Assembly: GCA_002683405.1 (NCBI GenBank)
Contig: NYTH01000050.1
Span: 1 to 64,000 of the forward strand
Direction of reading: 5' to 3'
Source: Salinisphaeraceae bacterium
Lineage (GTDB): Bacteria; Pseudomonadota; Gammaproteobacteria; Nevskiales; Salinisphaeraceae
Length of the DNA stretch: 64,000 bases
This document shows, in pieces, positions 48,354-57,981 of this stretch (positions within the stretch are counted from its first letter, which is position 1; every line of letters begins with the position of its first letter). The notes under the pieces are model-generated. The model was not told the DNA's origin and made no database searches. It saw only the letters and a program-made list of their open reading frames with translations. The position numbers and the translations under genes were made by a program.

Positions 48354-49973
48354 ATGAGTGAAGCACACGCACACGACCATCACGACGATCATCACCATGG
48401 CCCGGAGCCGGGCATCATGCGGTGGATCAAGACGACGAACCACAAGGACCTGGGCACCTTGTACATGTGGTTCTCGTTCACGATGTTCATGATCGGCGGC
48501 ATGATGGCGCTGGTCATCCGCGCCGAGCTGTTCCAGCCGGGCCTGCAGTTCGTGGACCCCGGTTTCTTCAACTCCATGACCACCATGCACGCGCTGGTCA
48601 TGATTTTCGGCGGCGTCATGCCGGGCTTTGTCGGGCTCGCCAACTGGATGGTGCCCATGATGATCGGCGCGTCGGATCTGGCGCTGCCCCGCATCAACAA
48701 CTGGGGTTTCTGGATCCTGCCGTTCGCCTTCACGCTGCTGCTGTCGACGCTGTTCGTCGATGGTGGCGCCCCGGCGGCCGGCTGGACGATGTATCCGCCG
48801 CTGGTGCTGCAGTCGGGTGACTCGCTGCCGCTATTGATCTTCGCCGTGCACATGATGGGCGTGAGCTCCATCACCGGTGCCATCAATATCGTGGTCACGA
48901 TTCTCAACATGCGCGCGCCGGGCATGACGCTGCTCAAGATGCCGCTGTTCGTGTGGACCTGGCTCATTACCGCCTATCTGCTGATTGCCGTCATGCCCGT
49001 ACTGGCCGGCGCGGTGACCATGCTGCTGACGGATCGTTATTTCGGCACGAGCTTCTTCAGCGCGGCCGGCGGCGGTGACCCGGTCATGTTCCAGCACATC
49101 TTCTGGTTCTTCGGGCACCCCGAGGTGTACATCATGATCCTGCCGGCCTTCGGCATCATCTCGATGATCATCCCGGTGTTCGCCCGCAAGACCCTGTTCG
49201 GCTACGACTCGATGGTCTACGCCACGGCGTCGATTGCCTTCCTGTCCTTCATCGTGTGGGCCCACCACATGTTCACGGTGGGCATGCCGGTCGCGGCCGA
49301 ACTGTTCTTCATGTTCGCGACCATGCTGATTGCGGTCCCCACCGGCGTGAAGGTGTTCAACTGGGTGGCAACCATGTGGAAGGGCTCGATGTCTTTCGAA
49401 ACCCCCATGCTGTTCGCCCTGGCCTTCGTGTTCCTGTTCACCATCGGCGGGTTTTCGGGTCTGATGCTGGCCATCGTCCCGGCCGACTTCCAGTATCACG
49501 ACAGCTACTTCGTGGTGGCGCATTTCCACTACGTATTGGTGCCGGGCGCGGTGTTCTCCATCATGGCCGGGGTGTACTTCTGGCTGCCGAAGTGGACCGG
49601 CCACATGTACGACGAGAAGCTGGGCAAGCTGCACTTCTGGCTGTCCACGATCTTCGTGAACGTCACCTTCTTTCCGCAGCATTTCTCGGGCCTGGCCGGC
49701 ATGCCGCGCCGTATTCCCGACTATGCGACCCAGTTCGCCGAGTTCAACATGATCTCGTCGATCGGCGCCTTCGGTTTCGGCTTCTCGCAGCTCATTCTGC
49801 TGTTCGTGGTGATCAAGTGCATCCGCGGCGGCCAGCCGGCTACAGGCCGGGTCTGGGAAGGCGCGCGCGGTCTGGAATGGTCCATTCCGTCGCCGGCGCC
49901 CTATCACTCCTTCGAGACGCCGCCCGACGTGCCGGATTCGGAAGTGACCTCCGCGCAGGAGCAGCATGCCTGA
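48354..49973 (+). CDS. coxA: Cytochrome c oxidase subunit I
   Basis: 539 residues, 12 membrane helices. [14 protein letters not shown] holds the CuB His and the cross-linked Tyr, WAHHMFTVG has two more CuB ligands, and HFHYVLVPG the haem ligands. It carries haem a, haem a3 and CuB and pumps protons. Its 3' end overlaps the 44-residue gene by eight bases. Confidence 0.97.
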   Translation: MSEAHAHDHHDDHHHGPEPGIMRWIKTTNHKDLGTLYMWFSFTMFMIGGMMALVIRAELFQPGLQFVDPGFFNSMTTMHALVMIFGGVMPGFVGLANWMVPMMIGASDLALPRINNWGFWILPFAFTLLLSTLFVDGGAPAAGWTMYPPLVLQSGDSLPLLIFAVHMMGVSSITGAINIVVTILNMRAPGMTLLKMPLFVWTWLITAYLLIAVMPVLAGAVTMLLTDRYFGTSFFSAAGGGDPVMFQHIFWFFGHPEVYIMILPAFGIISMIIPVFARKTLFGYDSMVYATASIAFLSFIVWAHHMFTVGMPVAAELFFMFATMLIAVPTGVKVFNWVATMWKGSMSFETPMLFALAFVFLFTIGGFSGLMLAIVPADFQYHDSYFVVAHFHYVLVPGAVFSIMAGVYFWLPKWTGHMYDEKLGKLHFWLSTIFVNVTFFPQHFSGLAGMPRRIPDYATQFAEFNMISSIGAFGFGFSQLILLFVVIKCIRGGQPATGRVWEGARGLEWSIPSPAPYHSFETPPDVPDSEVTSAQEQHA

Positions 49974-50100
49974 TTCCGGTGCGCAGAAATCCCCGGCCCG
50001 GCAGAGCAGGCGGCGTGGTGCGATCATCCACGCCTGCCTGCTGGGCGGCGTGGCGCTGGTGATTTACGTGGGTTTTTATTTTCTGGTCGGTAGCCGCTGA
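49966..50100 (+). CDS. Small one-helix protein of the cytochrome oxidase operon
   Basis: 44 residues: a basic N-terminus (RQSRRRGAI) and one membrane helix (about 19-41). It overlaps coxA by eight bases and ends three bases before ctaG. Tiny one-helix proteins occur here in many cox operons and are called cytochrome oxidase small assembly proteins. The assignment rests on position and shape. Confidence 0.7.
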   Translation: MPDSGAQKSPARQSRRRGAIIHACLLGGVALVIYVGFYFLVGSR

Positions 50101-50103
50101 TCC

Positions 50104-50637
50104 GTGAAGAAGCACGCCAAAACTGTTTCGCTGCTCGGCGTGGCCACCGTGGCCATGTTCGGGTTCGGCTTTGCGCTGGTGCCGCTGTACGAGGTGTTGT
50201 GCAACATCACGGGTCTGAACGGTCGCAGCGACTCGATCGTGACCGCTGCGGATGAAATCGACTACCAGCTCGATCCGGATCGGCTTGTGACCGTGCAGTT
50301 TCTGACCGACGTGAACTCGGGCATGCCCTGGGATTTCAGTGCCCGGCAGACCAGTATTCAGGTGAATCCGGGCAAGCTGAATACGGTGGTTTTCGATGCC
50401 ACCAACCGCTCCGGGCAGGACATGGTAGGCCAGGCCGTGCCCAGCATGCGGCCCAGCGAAGCGGCCGGATACCTGCGCAAGACGGAGTGCTTCTGCTTTA
50501 CGCAGCAGCCGTTCGAGGCGGGGGAGCAGCGGCAGATGCCGATGCGTTTCGTGATCGATCCGGAGCTACCGGCCCGGGTGGACACGATCAGCCTCTCTTA
50601 TACTTTCTTCGACGCGACCAGCATCGCGGCGAACTGA
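50104..50637 (+). CDS. ctaG: Cytochrome c oxidase assembly protein CtaG/Cox11
   Basis: 177 residues from GTG 50104. One N-terminal helix, PLYEVLCNITGLNG, and the copper-binding CFCF pair near 127-130. It delivers copper to the CuB site of CoxA. Confidence 0.93.
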   Translation: MKKHAKTVSLLGVATVAMFGFGFALVPLYEVLCNITGLNGRSDSIVTAADEIDYQLDPDRLVTVQFLTDVNSGMPWDFSARQTSIQVNPGKLNTVVFDATNRSGQDMVGQAVPSMRPSEAAGYLRKTECFCFTQQPFEAGEQRQMPMRFVIDPELPARVDTISLSYTFFDATSIAAN

Positions 50638-50686
50638 ATCAATCACAAACCAGGCCGACAGAGCCGCGAGTATCGGGAACAAGATC

Positions 50687-51577
50687 ATGGCCAGCGAAGC
50701 AACGCTCAATACCAAAGATCAGAAGTATTTCGTGCCGGAGCCCAGCGCCTGGCCTTTCATGATGACGATCAGCATGTTCGTCTTCATGATCGGTTTTGCA
50801 TCCTGGCTGAATGACGCCGAAATCGGCAAGTACATCTTCGGTATCGGGCTGGTGATGATTCTCGCCATGAGCTTCATCTGGTTCCGCGGCGTGGTGAACG
50901 AGAGTCTCGGCGGTTCCTACCGGGTGTGGGAAGACAAGACCTTCCGGTGGTCGATGAGCTGGTTCATCTTCTCCGAAGTCATGTTCTTCGCGGCGTTCTT
51001 CGGCGCCCTGTACTACGCTCGCGTGCTGTCGGTGCCCTGGCTGTCCGGCGAAGGCTCGGAATTCTCGACCAACGAGTATCTATGGAAGGGCTTCGAAGCC
51101 GCCTGGCCGACCAATGGTCCCGAGAGCGTCGGCGGCGAGTTCCAGACCATTCCGGCCTGGGGCGTGCCGTTCCTGAACACGATTATCCTGGTGGTCTCGG
51201 GTATTACCTTCGAAATTGCCCACCACATGCTCAAGGAAGGCAAGCGGGGCGTCTGCCTGGCCTTCATGGGGCTGACCGTGGCGCTGGGCTGCCTGTTCCT
51301 GTTCTTCCAGGCTGAAGAGTACATCCTGGCCTACCAGCAGCTGAATCTGACGCTGGGATCGGGCATCTACGGGTCGACTTTCTTCATGCTCACCGGCTTT
51401 CACGGTGCCCACGTGACGCTGGGAACCCTAATGCTGGCCATCATTACGCTGCGTATCGCCAAGGGGCACTTCAAGCCGACTGACGACAGCCATTTCGCGT
51501 TCGAGTCCGTCGGCTGGTACTGGCACTTCGTCGACGTGGTGTGGATCGGGCTCTTCGTCTTCGTTTACGTGGTCTAG
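50687..51577 (+). CDS. coxC: Cytochrome c oxidase subunit III
   Basis: 296 residues, seven hydrophobic helices. FRWSMSWFIFSEVMFFAAFFG is broken by the conserved Glu, and the final GWYWHFVDVVWIGLFVFVY is diagnostic. It stabilises subunit I. Confidence 0.95.
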   Translation: MASEATLNTKDQKYFVPEPSAWPFMMTISMFVFMIGFASWLNDAEIGKYIFGIGLVMILAMSFIWFRGVVNESLGGSYRVWEDKTFRWSMSWFIFSEVMFFAAFFGALYYARVLSVPWLSGEGSEFSTNEYLWKGFEAAWPTNGPESVGGEFQTIPAWGVPFLNTIILVVSGITFEIAHHMLKEGKRGVCLAFMGLTVALGCLFLFFQAEEYILAYQQLNLTLGSGIYGSTFFMLTGFHGAHVTLGTLMLAIITLRIAKGHFKPTDDSHFAFESVGWYWHFVDVVWIGLFVFVYVV

Positions 51578-51584
51578 ACGCACT

Positions 51585-51613
51585 GCGGCCCGCGCCGAGC
51601 AGGTGCGGGCCGC
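51585..51613 (+). terminator. Likely terminator hairpin after coxC
   Basis: GCGGCCCGC (51585-51593) pairs exactly with GCGGGCCGC (51605-51613), followed by a weak TGTTT. It lies between the convergent coxC and DUF2909 genes. Confidence 0.5.
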
Positions 51614-51652
51614 TGTTTAGGCCGCCGGCAGGCATCGGCCCGCGAGGTTTGT

Positions 51653-51865
51653 TCAGTCCAGCGGGCTGCCGTGCGGCTCGATCCAGCCGGCGAAGAACGC
51701 CACGGCCAGAAAGATGATCAGCAGCGCCTGCAGGCCCACGCGCCAGGACAGCGCATAGAAGACTTTTCTCGATTCGGCTTCCCGTTCGGTCATCAGGAAG
51801 TACAGGCCCGCCCCGAGCGAGGCGATGATGGCCAGCAGAAACGCGATGATGAGTACGGTGGTCAT
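51653..51865 (-). CDS. DUF2909 twin-helix membrane protein
   Basis: 70 residues from ATG 51865: two membrane helices (about 4-23 and 44-61) joined by the charged EREAESRK loop, the DUF2909 pattern. Proteins of this family are frequent beside surf1 in gammaproteobacteria. Its start codon abuts the divergent surf1 start codon with no base between. Confidence 0.75.
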   Translation of the reverse strand: MTTVLIIAFLLAIIASLGAGLYFLMTEREAESRKVFYALSWRVGLQALLIIFLAVAFFAGWIEPHGSPLD

Positions 51866-52585
51866 ATGCACATAGGCCGATGGCAGTTCAAGCCGGCGTG
51901 GTGGGCATTGGCCGTATTCCTGCCGCTGTTGGGATTGCTCTGCGGTCTGGGCGTGTGGCAAGTCCAGCGCGCCCAGCAGAAGGCACTGATGATATCGGAG
52001 CGCTCGCAGGTCGGCAAAGCCGATCCCCGGCCGCTGGACCAGGCTCTGGCGGGTGAGCGTAGCGGCTGGATACGAGTCACCGCGTCGGGCCGATACGACG
52101 GTGATCGTCAGTTGCTGCTCGACAATCAGGTGAACGACAGCCAGCCCGGCTTCCACGTCTGGACGCCGCTGAGTCTGGCCGACGGGCGATTGCTCATGGT
52201 CAATCGCGGCTGGATCCCCGGCGCCCGTGATCGACAGAACCTGCCTTCGCCGACGGCCGAGCCTGAGGCGCGCGTGGTGACCGGCTACCTGCGCGACTGG
52301 CCCGAACCGGGTCTGCGGCTGGCGGCCCAGCCGTGCGAGCAGACCGGCTGGCCGCGGGTGGTGAATTACCCCCGGTTCAGCGAAGTGGCCTGTCAGTACG
52401 AGGCCCCCGTTGTGGACGGGCTGCTGCTGCTGGGGCCCGACCAACCGGCGGGCTTCACGCGCAACTGGAGCTACGTTGAAATGTCGCCTACCCGGCACTA
52501 TGGCTACGCCGTCCAGTGGTTCGGGCTGGCCATCGCGCTGAGCGCGATCTTCTTGATCATGAATGGGAAGAAAGATGACAGGTAA
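51866..52585 (+). CDS. SURF1-family oxidase assembly protein
   Basis: 239 residues from ATG 51866. Two membrane helices at about 9-31 and 215-233 flank a soluble domain with GLGVWQVQRAQQK, VNRGWIPG and NWSYVEMSPTRHYGYAVQWF, all SURF1 signatures. It helps insert haem a into CoxA. The last codons overlap the SCO-like start region. Confidence 0.9.
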   Translation: MHIGRWQFKPAWWALAVFLPLLGLLCGLGVWQVQRAQQKALMISERSQVGKADPRPLDQALAGERSGWIRVTASGRYDGDRQLLLDNQVNDSQPGFHVWTPLSLADGRLLMVNRGWIPGARDRQNLPSPTAEPEARVVTGYLRDWPEPGLRLAAQPCEQTGWPRVVNYPRFSEVACQYEAPVVDGLLLLGPDQPAGFTRNWSYVEMSPTRHYGYAVQWFGLAIALSAIFLIMNGKKDDR

Positions 52586-53189
52586 CGGACAGGGCAGAAC
52601 CGCCGGCCGGCTGAAACTGATAGCGCTTGCCTCGCTGTTTTTCGGGCCCTTGATTCTGGCCTGGGTCTGGTATTTCGCCTTTCCCGGCACGGCGCCGACA
52701 GCGCGCAGCAACCGCGGTCATCTCATCGATCCGGCGCAGCCGCTGCCGGAATCAATCGGCTTGCGCACGCCGGCCGGCGAAGCGGTGAACCGGAGCGTTT
52801 TCGAAGACACCTGGACGCTGATCTACGTCGACAGTGGTCAGTGCGGCGAGGACTGCGCCCAGCGTCTGTACGAAATGCGGCAGGTCTGGGCTTCACTGCA
52901 CAAGAACATCGGGCGGGTGCGACGTGCCTACGTGACGCAGGGCGAGTTGCCGTCGGGCGGCGTGGATGCCTTGACGGAGGTGGCCCACAAGGACATTCAG
53001 TCCTTCATCGATCCTTCCGGACGTCTGGCGGAATTTTTTGACGGTACGGTTGATCAGGCCGGCAGCAACGGTTTCATCTACCTGCTGGATCCGCTGGGCA
53101 ACTGGGTGCTTTATTACAAGCCGGGCGAGCCGCTCGGGGACATGCTCAAGGACCTCAAGCGCCTGCTGAAGCTGTCACACATCGGGTAG
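52575..53189 (+). CDS. SCO1/SenC-like thiol copper-delivery protein
   Basis: 204 residues from ATG 52575, with one N-terminal helix (about 16-34) and a thioredoxin-like domain. CGEDC is the CxxxC copper and thiol motif; the fold ends with GFIYLLDPLGNWVL. It probably delivers copper to the CuA site of CoxB. The usual later SCO His is not certain. Confidence 0.75.
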   Translation: MTGNGQGRTAGRLKLIALASLFFGPLILAWVWYFAFPGTAPTARSNRGHLIDPAQPLPESIGLRTPAGEAVNRSVFEDTWTLIYVDSGQCGEDCAQRLYEMRQVWASLHKNIGRVRRAYVTQGELPSGGVDALTEVAHKDIQSFIDPSGRLAEFFDGTVDQAGSNGFIYLLDPLGNWVLYYKPGEPLGDMLKDLKRLLKLSHIG

Positions 53190-53196
53190 GGCCGAC

Positions 53197-54207
53197 ATGA
53201 ACGCCTTTTATCGACTCGCGCTGATAGCGCTTCCGCTGGTTTTCACCGTCGTGGTGCTCGGCGCCTATGTCCGGCTGTCGGACGCGGGCCTGGGTTGCCC
53301 GGACTGGCCGGGGTGCTACGGCGAGCTGCTCGTGCCGCAGGATCACGTGGCCGCGAACGAAGCCTTCCCCGAACGGCCTCTGGAACACGGCAAGGCCTGG
53401 AAGGAAATGATCCACCGCTATGCCGCCGCTTTTCTCGGGCTGATCATTCTGGCCATGGCGGTCGTCGCGCTGCGGCGGCGCTATGATCGCCCCGGGCCGC
53501 CGGTCGGCCTATCGCTGGGGCTGGTCGCGCTGGTCATCTTCCAGGGCGCGCTGGGCATGTGGACGGTCACGCTCCTGCTCAAGCCGCTGATCGTCACCGC
53601 CCACCTGATTGGCGGGATGCTCGTGCTGAGCCTCGTGTTCCTCGCGCTGCTGGCCAGCAGCCGACACCTGCGCGGCTGGCGTGGCGGACATGACGCCATG
53701 CGCGTTGTGGGCGGCCTGGCTATTGCGGCGGTGTTCATCCAGCTGTTCCTTGGCGCGTGGACGTCCACCAACTATGCCGCGCTTGCCTGTCCCGATTTCC
53801 CGACCTGCCAGCGGAGCTGGTGGCCGGAAACCGACTTCACCGAAGCCTTCACGCTCTGGCGGGGCCTGGGTATCAATTACGAATACGGCGTGCTCGACAG
53901 CGTCCCGCGGGCCACGATCCACTGGGTGCATCGGCTGGGCGCGATTCTGGTCACGGGCGTTCTGCTGGTGTGGGCGGCCATGCTGTTCGCCGCCGCCCGG
54001 ACCGATCGCCGCTGGGCCGGCGCAGCTGTCTGCCTGCTTGCGGCGCTGGTGCTTCAGATCACGCTCGGCATCACGGCGGTGGTCGGCGGACTGCCGCTGC
54101 TCGTCGCGACGGCCCACAATGGGGGGGCAGCCTTGCTATTATTGACGGTTATGGCCATCAATCACGCAATCTGGCAGCGGCAGGTCCGGGCCGGGACGCC
54201 GGCATGA
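53197..54207 (+). CDS. ctaA: Heme A synthase (CtaA/COX15)
   Basis: 336 residues, about eight helices. GAYVRLSDAGLGCPDWPGCYG near the N-terminus (in two parts) and HWVHRLGAI are conserved; His residues of the paired helices bind haem. It oxidises the haem O methyl group. Its stop overlaps the ctaB start (ATGA). Confidence 0.93.
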   Translation: MNAFYRLALIALPLVFTVVVLGAYVRLSDAGLGCPDWPGCYGELLVPQDHVAANEAFPERPLEHGKAWKEMIHRYAAAFLGLIILAMAVVALRRRYDRPGPPVGLSLGLVALVIFQGALGMWTVTLLLKPLIVTAHLIGGMLVLSLVFLALLASSRHLRGWRGGHDAMRVVGGLAIAAVFIQLFLGAWTSTNYAALACPDFPTCQRSWWPETDFTEAFTLWRGLGINYEYGVLDSVPRATIHWVHRLGAILVTGVLLVWAAMLFAAARTDRRWAGAAVCLLAALVLQITLGITAVVGGLPLLVATAHNGGAALLLLTVMAINHAIWQRQVRAGTPA

Positions 54208-55112
54208 GCAGCTCCTCGGCGTCGTTGACGCGGCCGACGCTGTCGCAGCGGCTCGCGGACTATTACGAACTGTGCAAGCCGCGCGTCGTGCTGCTGATCG
54301 TCTTTACCGCCGTGGTCGGCATGTTTCTGGCCACGCCCGGCATGGTGCCGCTGTGGACCCTGCTGTGGAGCACGGTCGGCATCGGGCTCATGGCGGCTTC
54401 CGCCGCCGCGGTCAATCAGGTACTGGACCGTCAGGTCGATGCGCGTATGGCGCGAACCTGCGGCAGGCCGCTGGTGACCGGCAGTCTGGGTGTGCCGGAA
54501 TCCTCGCTGTTCGCGATGATGCTGGGGCTGCTCGGTATGGGCATTCTGTACTACTGGATCAATCCGCTCACCGCCTGGCTGACGCTGTTGACGCTGGTGG
54601 GTTATGCAGGGGTCTATACGCTTTACCTCAAGCGGGCAACGCCGCAGAACATCGTGATTGGTGGCGCGGCCGGGGCGGCCCCGCCCGTGCTGGGCTGGAC
54701 CGCGGTCACGGGCACGCTGGACCCGCATGCGCTGCTGCTGTTTGCCATCATCTTCATCTGGACGCCGCCCCACTTCTGGGCGCTGGCCATCGAGCGGCAC
54801 CGCGAATACGCGGAAGTGGATATTCCCATGCTGCCGGTCACGCACGGGCTGGAATACACGCGGACCCAGGTGCTGCTCTACACCATCCTCATGGTGCTGG
54901 TCACCCTGCTGCCGTACGCGGTCGGTATGAGCGGCGTGCTCTACCTGGCCGGTGCGCTGGGGCTGGGGGGCTGGTTCATCGTGTACGCTTGGCGGCTGAA
55001 ATTCCGGCCGGTACCGGGTCTGGCCATGAGAACCTTCGGCTATTCAATAATCTACCTGGCCGCCATTTTCGGTCTGCTGCTCATCGACCACTACATGGCA
55101 CCGATCGCATGA
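54204..55112 (+). CDS. ctaB: Protoheme IX farnesyltransferase (CtaB)
   Basis: 302 residues from ATG 54204, eight to nine helices. The prenyltransferase motif NQVLDRQVDARMARTCGRPL supplies the Asp-rich diphosphate site; YTLYLKRATPQNIVIGG is also conserved. It makes haem O for CtaA. Confidence 0.95.
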   Translation: MSSSSASLTRPTLSQRLADYYELCKPRVVLLIVFTAVVGMFLATPGMVPLWTLLWSTVGIGLMAASAAAVNQVLDRQVDARMARTCGRPLVTGSLGVPESSLFAMMLGLLGMGILYYWINPLTAWLTLLTLVGYAGVYTLYLKRATPQNIVIGGAAGAAPPVLGWTAVTGTLDPHALLLFAIIFIWTPPHFWALAIERHREYAEVDIPMLPVTHGLEYTRTQVLLYTILMVLVTLLPYAVGMSGVLYLAGALGLGGWFIVYAWRLKFRPVPGLAMRTFGYSIIYLAAIFGLLLIDHYMAPIA

Positions 55113-55121
55113 GCCCCGCTG

Positions 55122-55142
55122 GCCGGCCCGGATCGGGCCGGC
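55122..55142. other. GC-rich hairpin between convergent genes
   Basis: GCCGGCCCG and CGGGCCGGC are exact inverted arms around GAT, between ctaB and the convergent SH3 gene. No T-run follows on either side, so a terminator role is uncertain. Confidence 0.35.
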
Positions 55143-55166
55143 GTGTTCGGCGCCTCGCCGGGGTGC

Positions 55167-55694
55167 TCAGGGGCTTTTGAACAGCGGCCGGAAGGCCCAA
55201 CCGCGCACGTCATCGCGCTGAATCTCGATCCAGTCTTCGCCTGAATCCCGCAGGACGGTAACCGTCTGGTCGGGATAGACCTTGCCGGTGACCGGGTTGT
55301 CCGTCCCCGGCCCGCCGCGCACGTTGATGGTGTCGGTTGCCACCAACTTCGGCTGAGCGCTTCCGGCGCGTCCCGGGGCGAGAGCTTCGCGTTGTTCGCC
55401 GCCGGTAGGGCTGGTCGCCCGGGTATCCGGTGATGACTGCGCGGCCGTACTCGTGCCCGTCTGCTTCGGAGCCGGCGCGTCTGCGGCACCAGTACCTTGA
55501 CTCGGGGCGACGCCCGGCTCGCTGGCGGCGATGGCCGTGCCCTCGTTGACGCGGGTCTGTCTGGCCTGCTTCAGCGTCGCAATCTCGGCCTCGCTGTAGC
55601 CGCGCGCCGAGAGAATGCCCTCGATGGGCAGTAGCCAGACCACGGCGGCCAGGAAGCCGCCACAGACGATCAATAGCAGAATGGTTCGAAACAT
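55167..55694 (-). CDS. SH3-domain membrane-anchored protein
   Basis: 175 residues from ATG 55694. One N-terminal helix (about 4-22), a Pro/Ala/Thr/Ser-rich linker, and a C-terminal bacterial SH3 domain (INVRGGPGTDNPVTGKVYP, then DWIEIQRDDVRGWAFRPLF). It probably faces the periplasm; such domains often bind cell-wall peptides. Confidence 0.7.
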   Translation of the reverse strand: MFRTILLLIVCGGFLAAVVWLLPIEGILSARGYSEAEIATLKQARQTRVNEGTAIAASEPGVAPSQGTGAADAPAPKQTGTSTAAQSSPDTRATSPTGGEQREALAPGRAGSAQPKLVATDTINVRGGPGTDNPVTGKVYPDQTVTVLRDSGEDWIEIQRDDVRGWAFRPLFKSP

Positions 55695-55950
55695 GTTGAT
55701 TGGGTCCCCTTGTTGCCCGCGCGGGCATGCTAGCAAATTTGCGGAATGATCGACGCGATGCGTGCCGGGCGCTGCAGGACCCTGGATCATGGGCGTCTCT
55801 CGTGGTCAGGGCAGCCATGGGCCTTGACGGGTGAGTCGGCCCGGCCAGCGACACAACCGCCCGCGCCCGAGCCATCCGGCACACGATCTCTGACGCGCGT
55901 ACGCTTCGTATATAGACAAAAAAGATATAAAAAAATAATCAATAATGCCT

Positions 55951-55979
55951 TTTAAATCTAACGGCACGGACTGTATTCT
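55951..55979 (+). promoter_or_regulatory. cysJ promoter region with A+T-rich upstream tract
   Basis: TTTAAA (55951-55956), a 17-base spacer and TATTCT (55974-55979) form a plausible sigma-70 promoter 61 bases before cysJ. Just upstream, 55908-55950 is strikingly A+T-rich (runs of A, TATATA, AATAATCAATAAT), as expected of a CysB activation site. The remaining part of the 346-base gap 55695-56040 shows no gene. Confidence 0.5.
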
Positions 55980-56040
55980 GCGTACCCCAGACTGGGCGGA
56001 TGCCGCCCACCGATCGGTTTTCCAGTAGCGAAACTATGCC

Positions 56041-57870
56041 ATGAACAGGGTGCCCATCGCAGAACACACCAGCCCGCTGGATGCGCGGCAGGCGGAACAG
56101 CTGAATCAGCTGATCGATACGCTGTCGCCCACCCAGGTCACCTGGATCAGCGGCTATCTGAGCGGAATCAACGCTGCGCTGAGCGAGGGCCAGGTGGCTG
56201 CGCCGGCCGTGACGGCTCCGGCCGCGCAGAACGAGGCGCGGCTGACCATCCTGTTTGGCTCGCAGACGGGCAACGCCGAAGGCATTGCCGAGCAGCTGCG
56301 CGACCAGGCCATGGCGCGCGGGTTTTCGGCCAGCGTAGTCGACATGGATGATTACAAGCCGAAGGACCTGAAAAAGGAATCCAACGTGGTGGTGATCGTG
56401 TCGACGCACGGCGAGGGCGATCCGCCCGACAACGCCGAGGCGCTGCATGAATTCATCTACGGCAAGAAGGCCCCGAGCCTCGAAGGTGTGAATTTCGCCG
56501 TGCTGGCGCTTGGCGACAGCAGTTACGAGCACTTCTGCAAGACGGGCCAGGACTTCGACGAACAGCTGGAGAAGCTGGGCGCCTACCGGGTGACGCCGCG
56601 TGTGGATTGCGACGTCGATTACGATGACGACGCCGAGGCGTTCATCGCGACCACGCTCGACAAGCTGGACGCCGAGCGGCAGGACGATGCGCATCCCAAC
56701 GTGGCGCATATGCCCGCTGCCGCCGCGCCCGCATCGGCCGCGTCCGAGGCCTGGTCGCGCAAGCGCCCGTTTCAGGCCGAATTGCTGACCAACACGGTTC
56801 TTAACGGCCGCGGCTCTGCCAAGGAGGTGCACCACATCGAGTTGTCCACGGAAGACTCCGGGCTTGTCTGGGAGCCGGGCGATTCCATTGGCGTGGTGGC
56901 GAGCAACGCGCCGGCGGTGGTCGACGAGCTGATAGGCGCTCTGGCGCTGGACGGTGATGAAATCGTGACCGGTGTGGATGGCGAAATTGCCCTGCGCGAC
57001 GCGCTGACCCGGCAATACGAGATCACCACGCTGACGCGGCCGTTCGTGGAGAAATATGCCCAGCTGGCCGAGTCCGAAGAGCTGGACGCGCTGCTGGCCG
57101 AAGACAACCGCGAGGCGTTCGCGCAGTTCATTGACGGTCGGCATATCGTGGATCTGGTCGAGCGCTTCCCGGCCGAGGGCCTCAACGGGTCCGATCTGGT
57201 TCGTATATTGCGCAAGCTGCCGCCCCGTCTGTATTCCATTGCCAGCAGTCATTCCGCCGACCCTGACGAGGTGCATCTGACCGTTGCAGCGGTGCGCTAC
57301 GACAGCCACGGCCGCCACCGTGAGGGTGTCGCGTCGGTTCACCTGGCTGACCGGGTCGGCGATGAGGGTGAAGTGTCGATCTACGTGGACCGGAACAAGA
57401 ATTTCCGCCTGCCGGAAGACAATGACCGGCCGATCATCATGATCGGTCCGGGCACCGGCGTGGCGCCGTTCCGCGCGTTCATGCAGGAGCGCGAGGAGCG
57501 CGAGGCGGCCGGGCGCAACTGGCTGTTCTTCGGCGCCCAGCATTTCCTGAGCGATTTCTACTATCAGACCGACTGGCTGCGCTGGCGCGACAGCGGTCTG
57601 CTGAGCCGCATCGACGTGGCCTTTTCCCGGGACCAGGCCGAGAAAATCTACGTGCAGCAGCGATTGCGCGAGCAGGGTCGCGAGCTGTGGGCCTGGCTGC
57701 AGGACGGCGCCAATATCTACGTTTGCGGTGACGCCGACGCCATGGCGCACGACGTGCACGAAGCGCTGATCGACATCATCTCCGAGCATGGCGGCCTGGA
57801 CGCGGCCGAGGCCGCAGATCATCTCAAGCAGCTTCAGAAGGACAAGCGCTACCAGCGGGACGTCTACTGA
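56041..57870 (+). CDS. cysJ: NADPH-sulfite reductase flavoprotein subunit
   Basis: 609 residues. Flavodoxin-like FMN domain (about 65-205; LFGSQTGNAEGIAEQ, STHGEGDPPDNA), then the FAD domain (PRLYSIASS) and NADPH domain (IGPGTGVAPFRAFMQE), ending KDKRYQRDVY. It passes electrons from NADPH to CysI for sulfite reduction in cysteine synthesis. Length is normal. Confidence 0.95.
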   Translation: MNRVPIAEHTSPLDARQAEQLNQLIDTLSPTQVTWISGYLSGINAALSEGQVAAPAVTAPAAQNEARLTILFGSQTGNAEGIAEQLRDQAMARGFSASVVDMDDYKPKDLKKESNVVVIVSTHGEGDPPDNAEALHEFIYGKKAPSLEGVNFAVLALGDSSYEHFCKTGQDFDEQLEKLGAYRVTPRVDCDVDYDDDAEAFIATTLDKLDAERQDDAHPNVAHMPAAAAPASAASEAWSRKRPFQAELLTNTVLNGRGSAKEVHHIELSTEDSGLVWEPGDSIGVVASNAPAVVDELIGALALDGDEIVTGVDGEIALRDALTRQYEITTLTRPFVEKYAQLAESEELDALLAEDNREAFAQFIDGRHIVDLVERFPAEGLNGSDLVRILRKLPPRLYSIASSHSADPDEVHLTVAAVRYDSHGRHREGVASVHLADRVGDEGEVSIYVDRNKNFRLPEDNDRPIIMIGPGTGVAPFRAFMQEREEREAAGRNWLFFGAQHFLSDFYYQTDWLRWRDSGLLSRIDVAFSRDQAEKIYVQQRLREQGRELWAWLQDGANIYVCGDADAMAHDVHEALIDIISEHGGLDAAEAADHLKQLQKDKRYQRDVY

Positions 57871-57981
57871 CCGGCTCGCCCGGCGGGCGCTTGCCCGGCG
57901 CGACGCGTTATCCTTGCATGACTTCAGGCGCCCGGGCGTTCGCTCGGGCGGCCACTTTCCACGCACGGCAATCAGGCTGAT

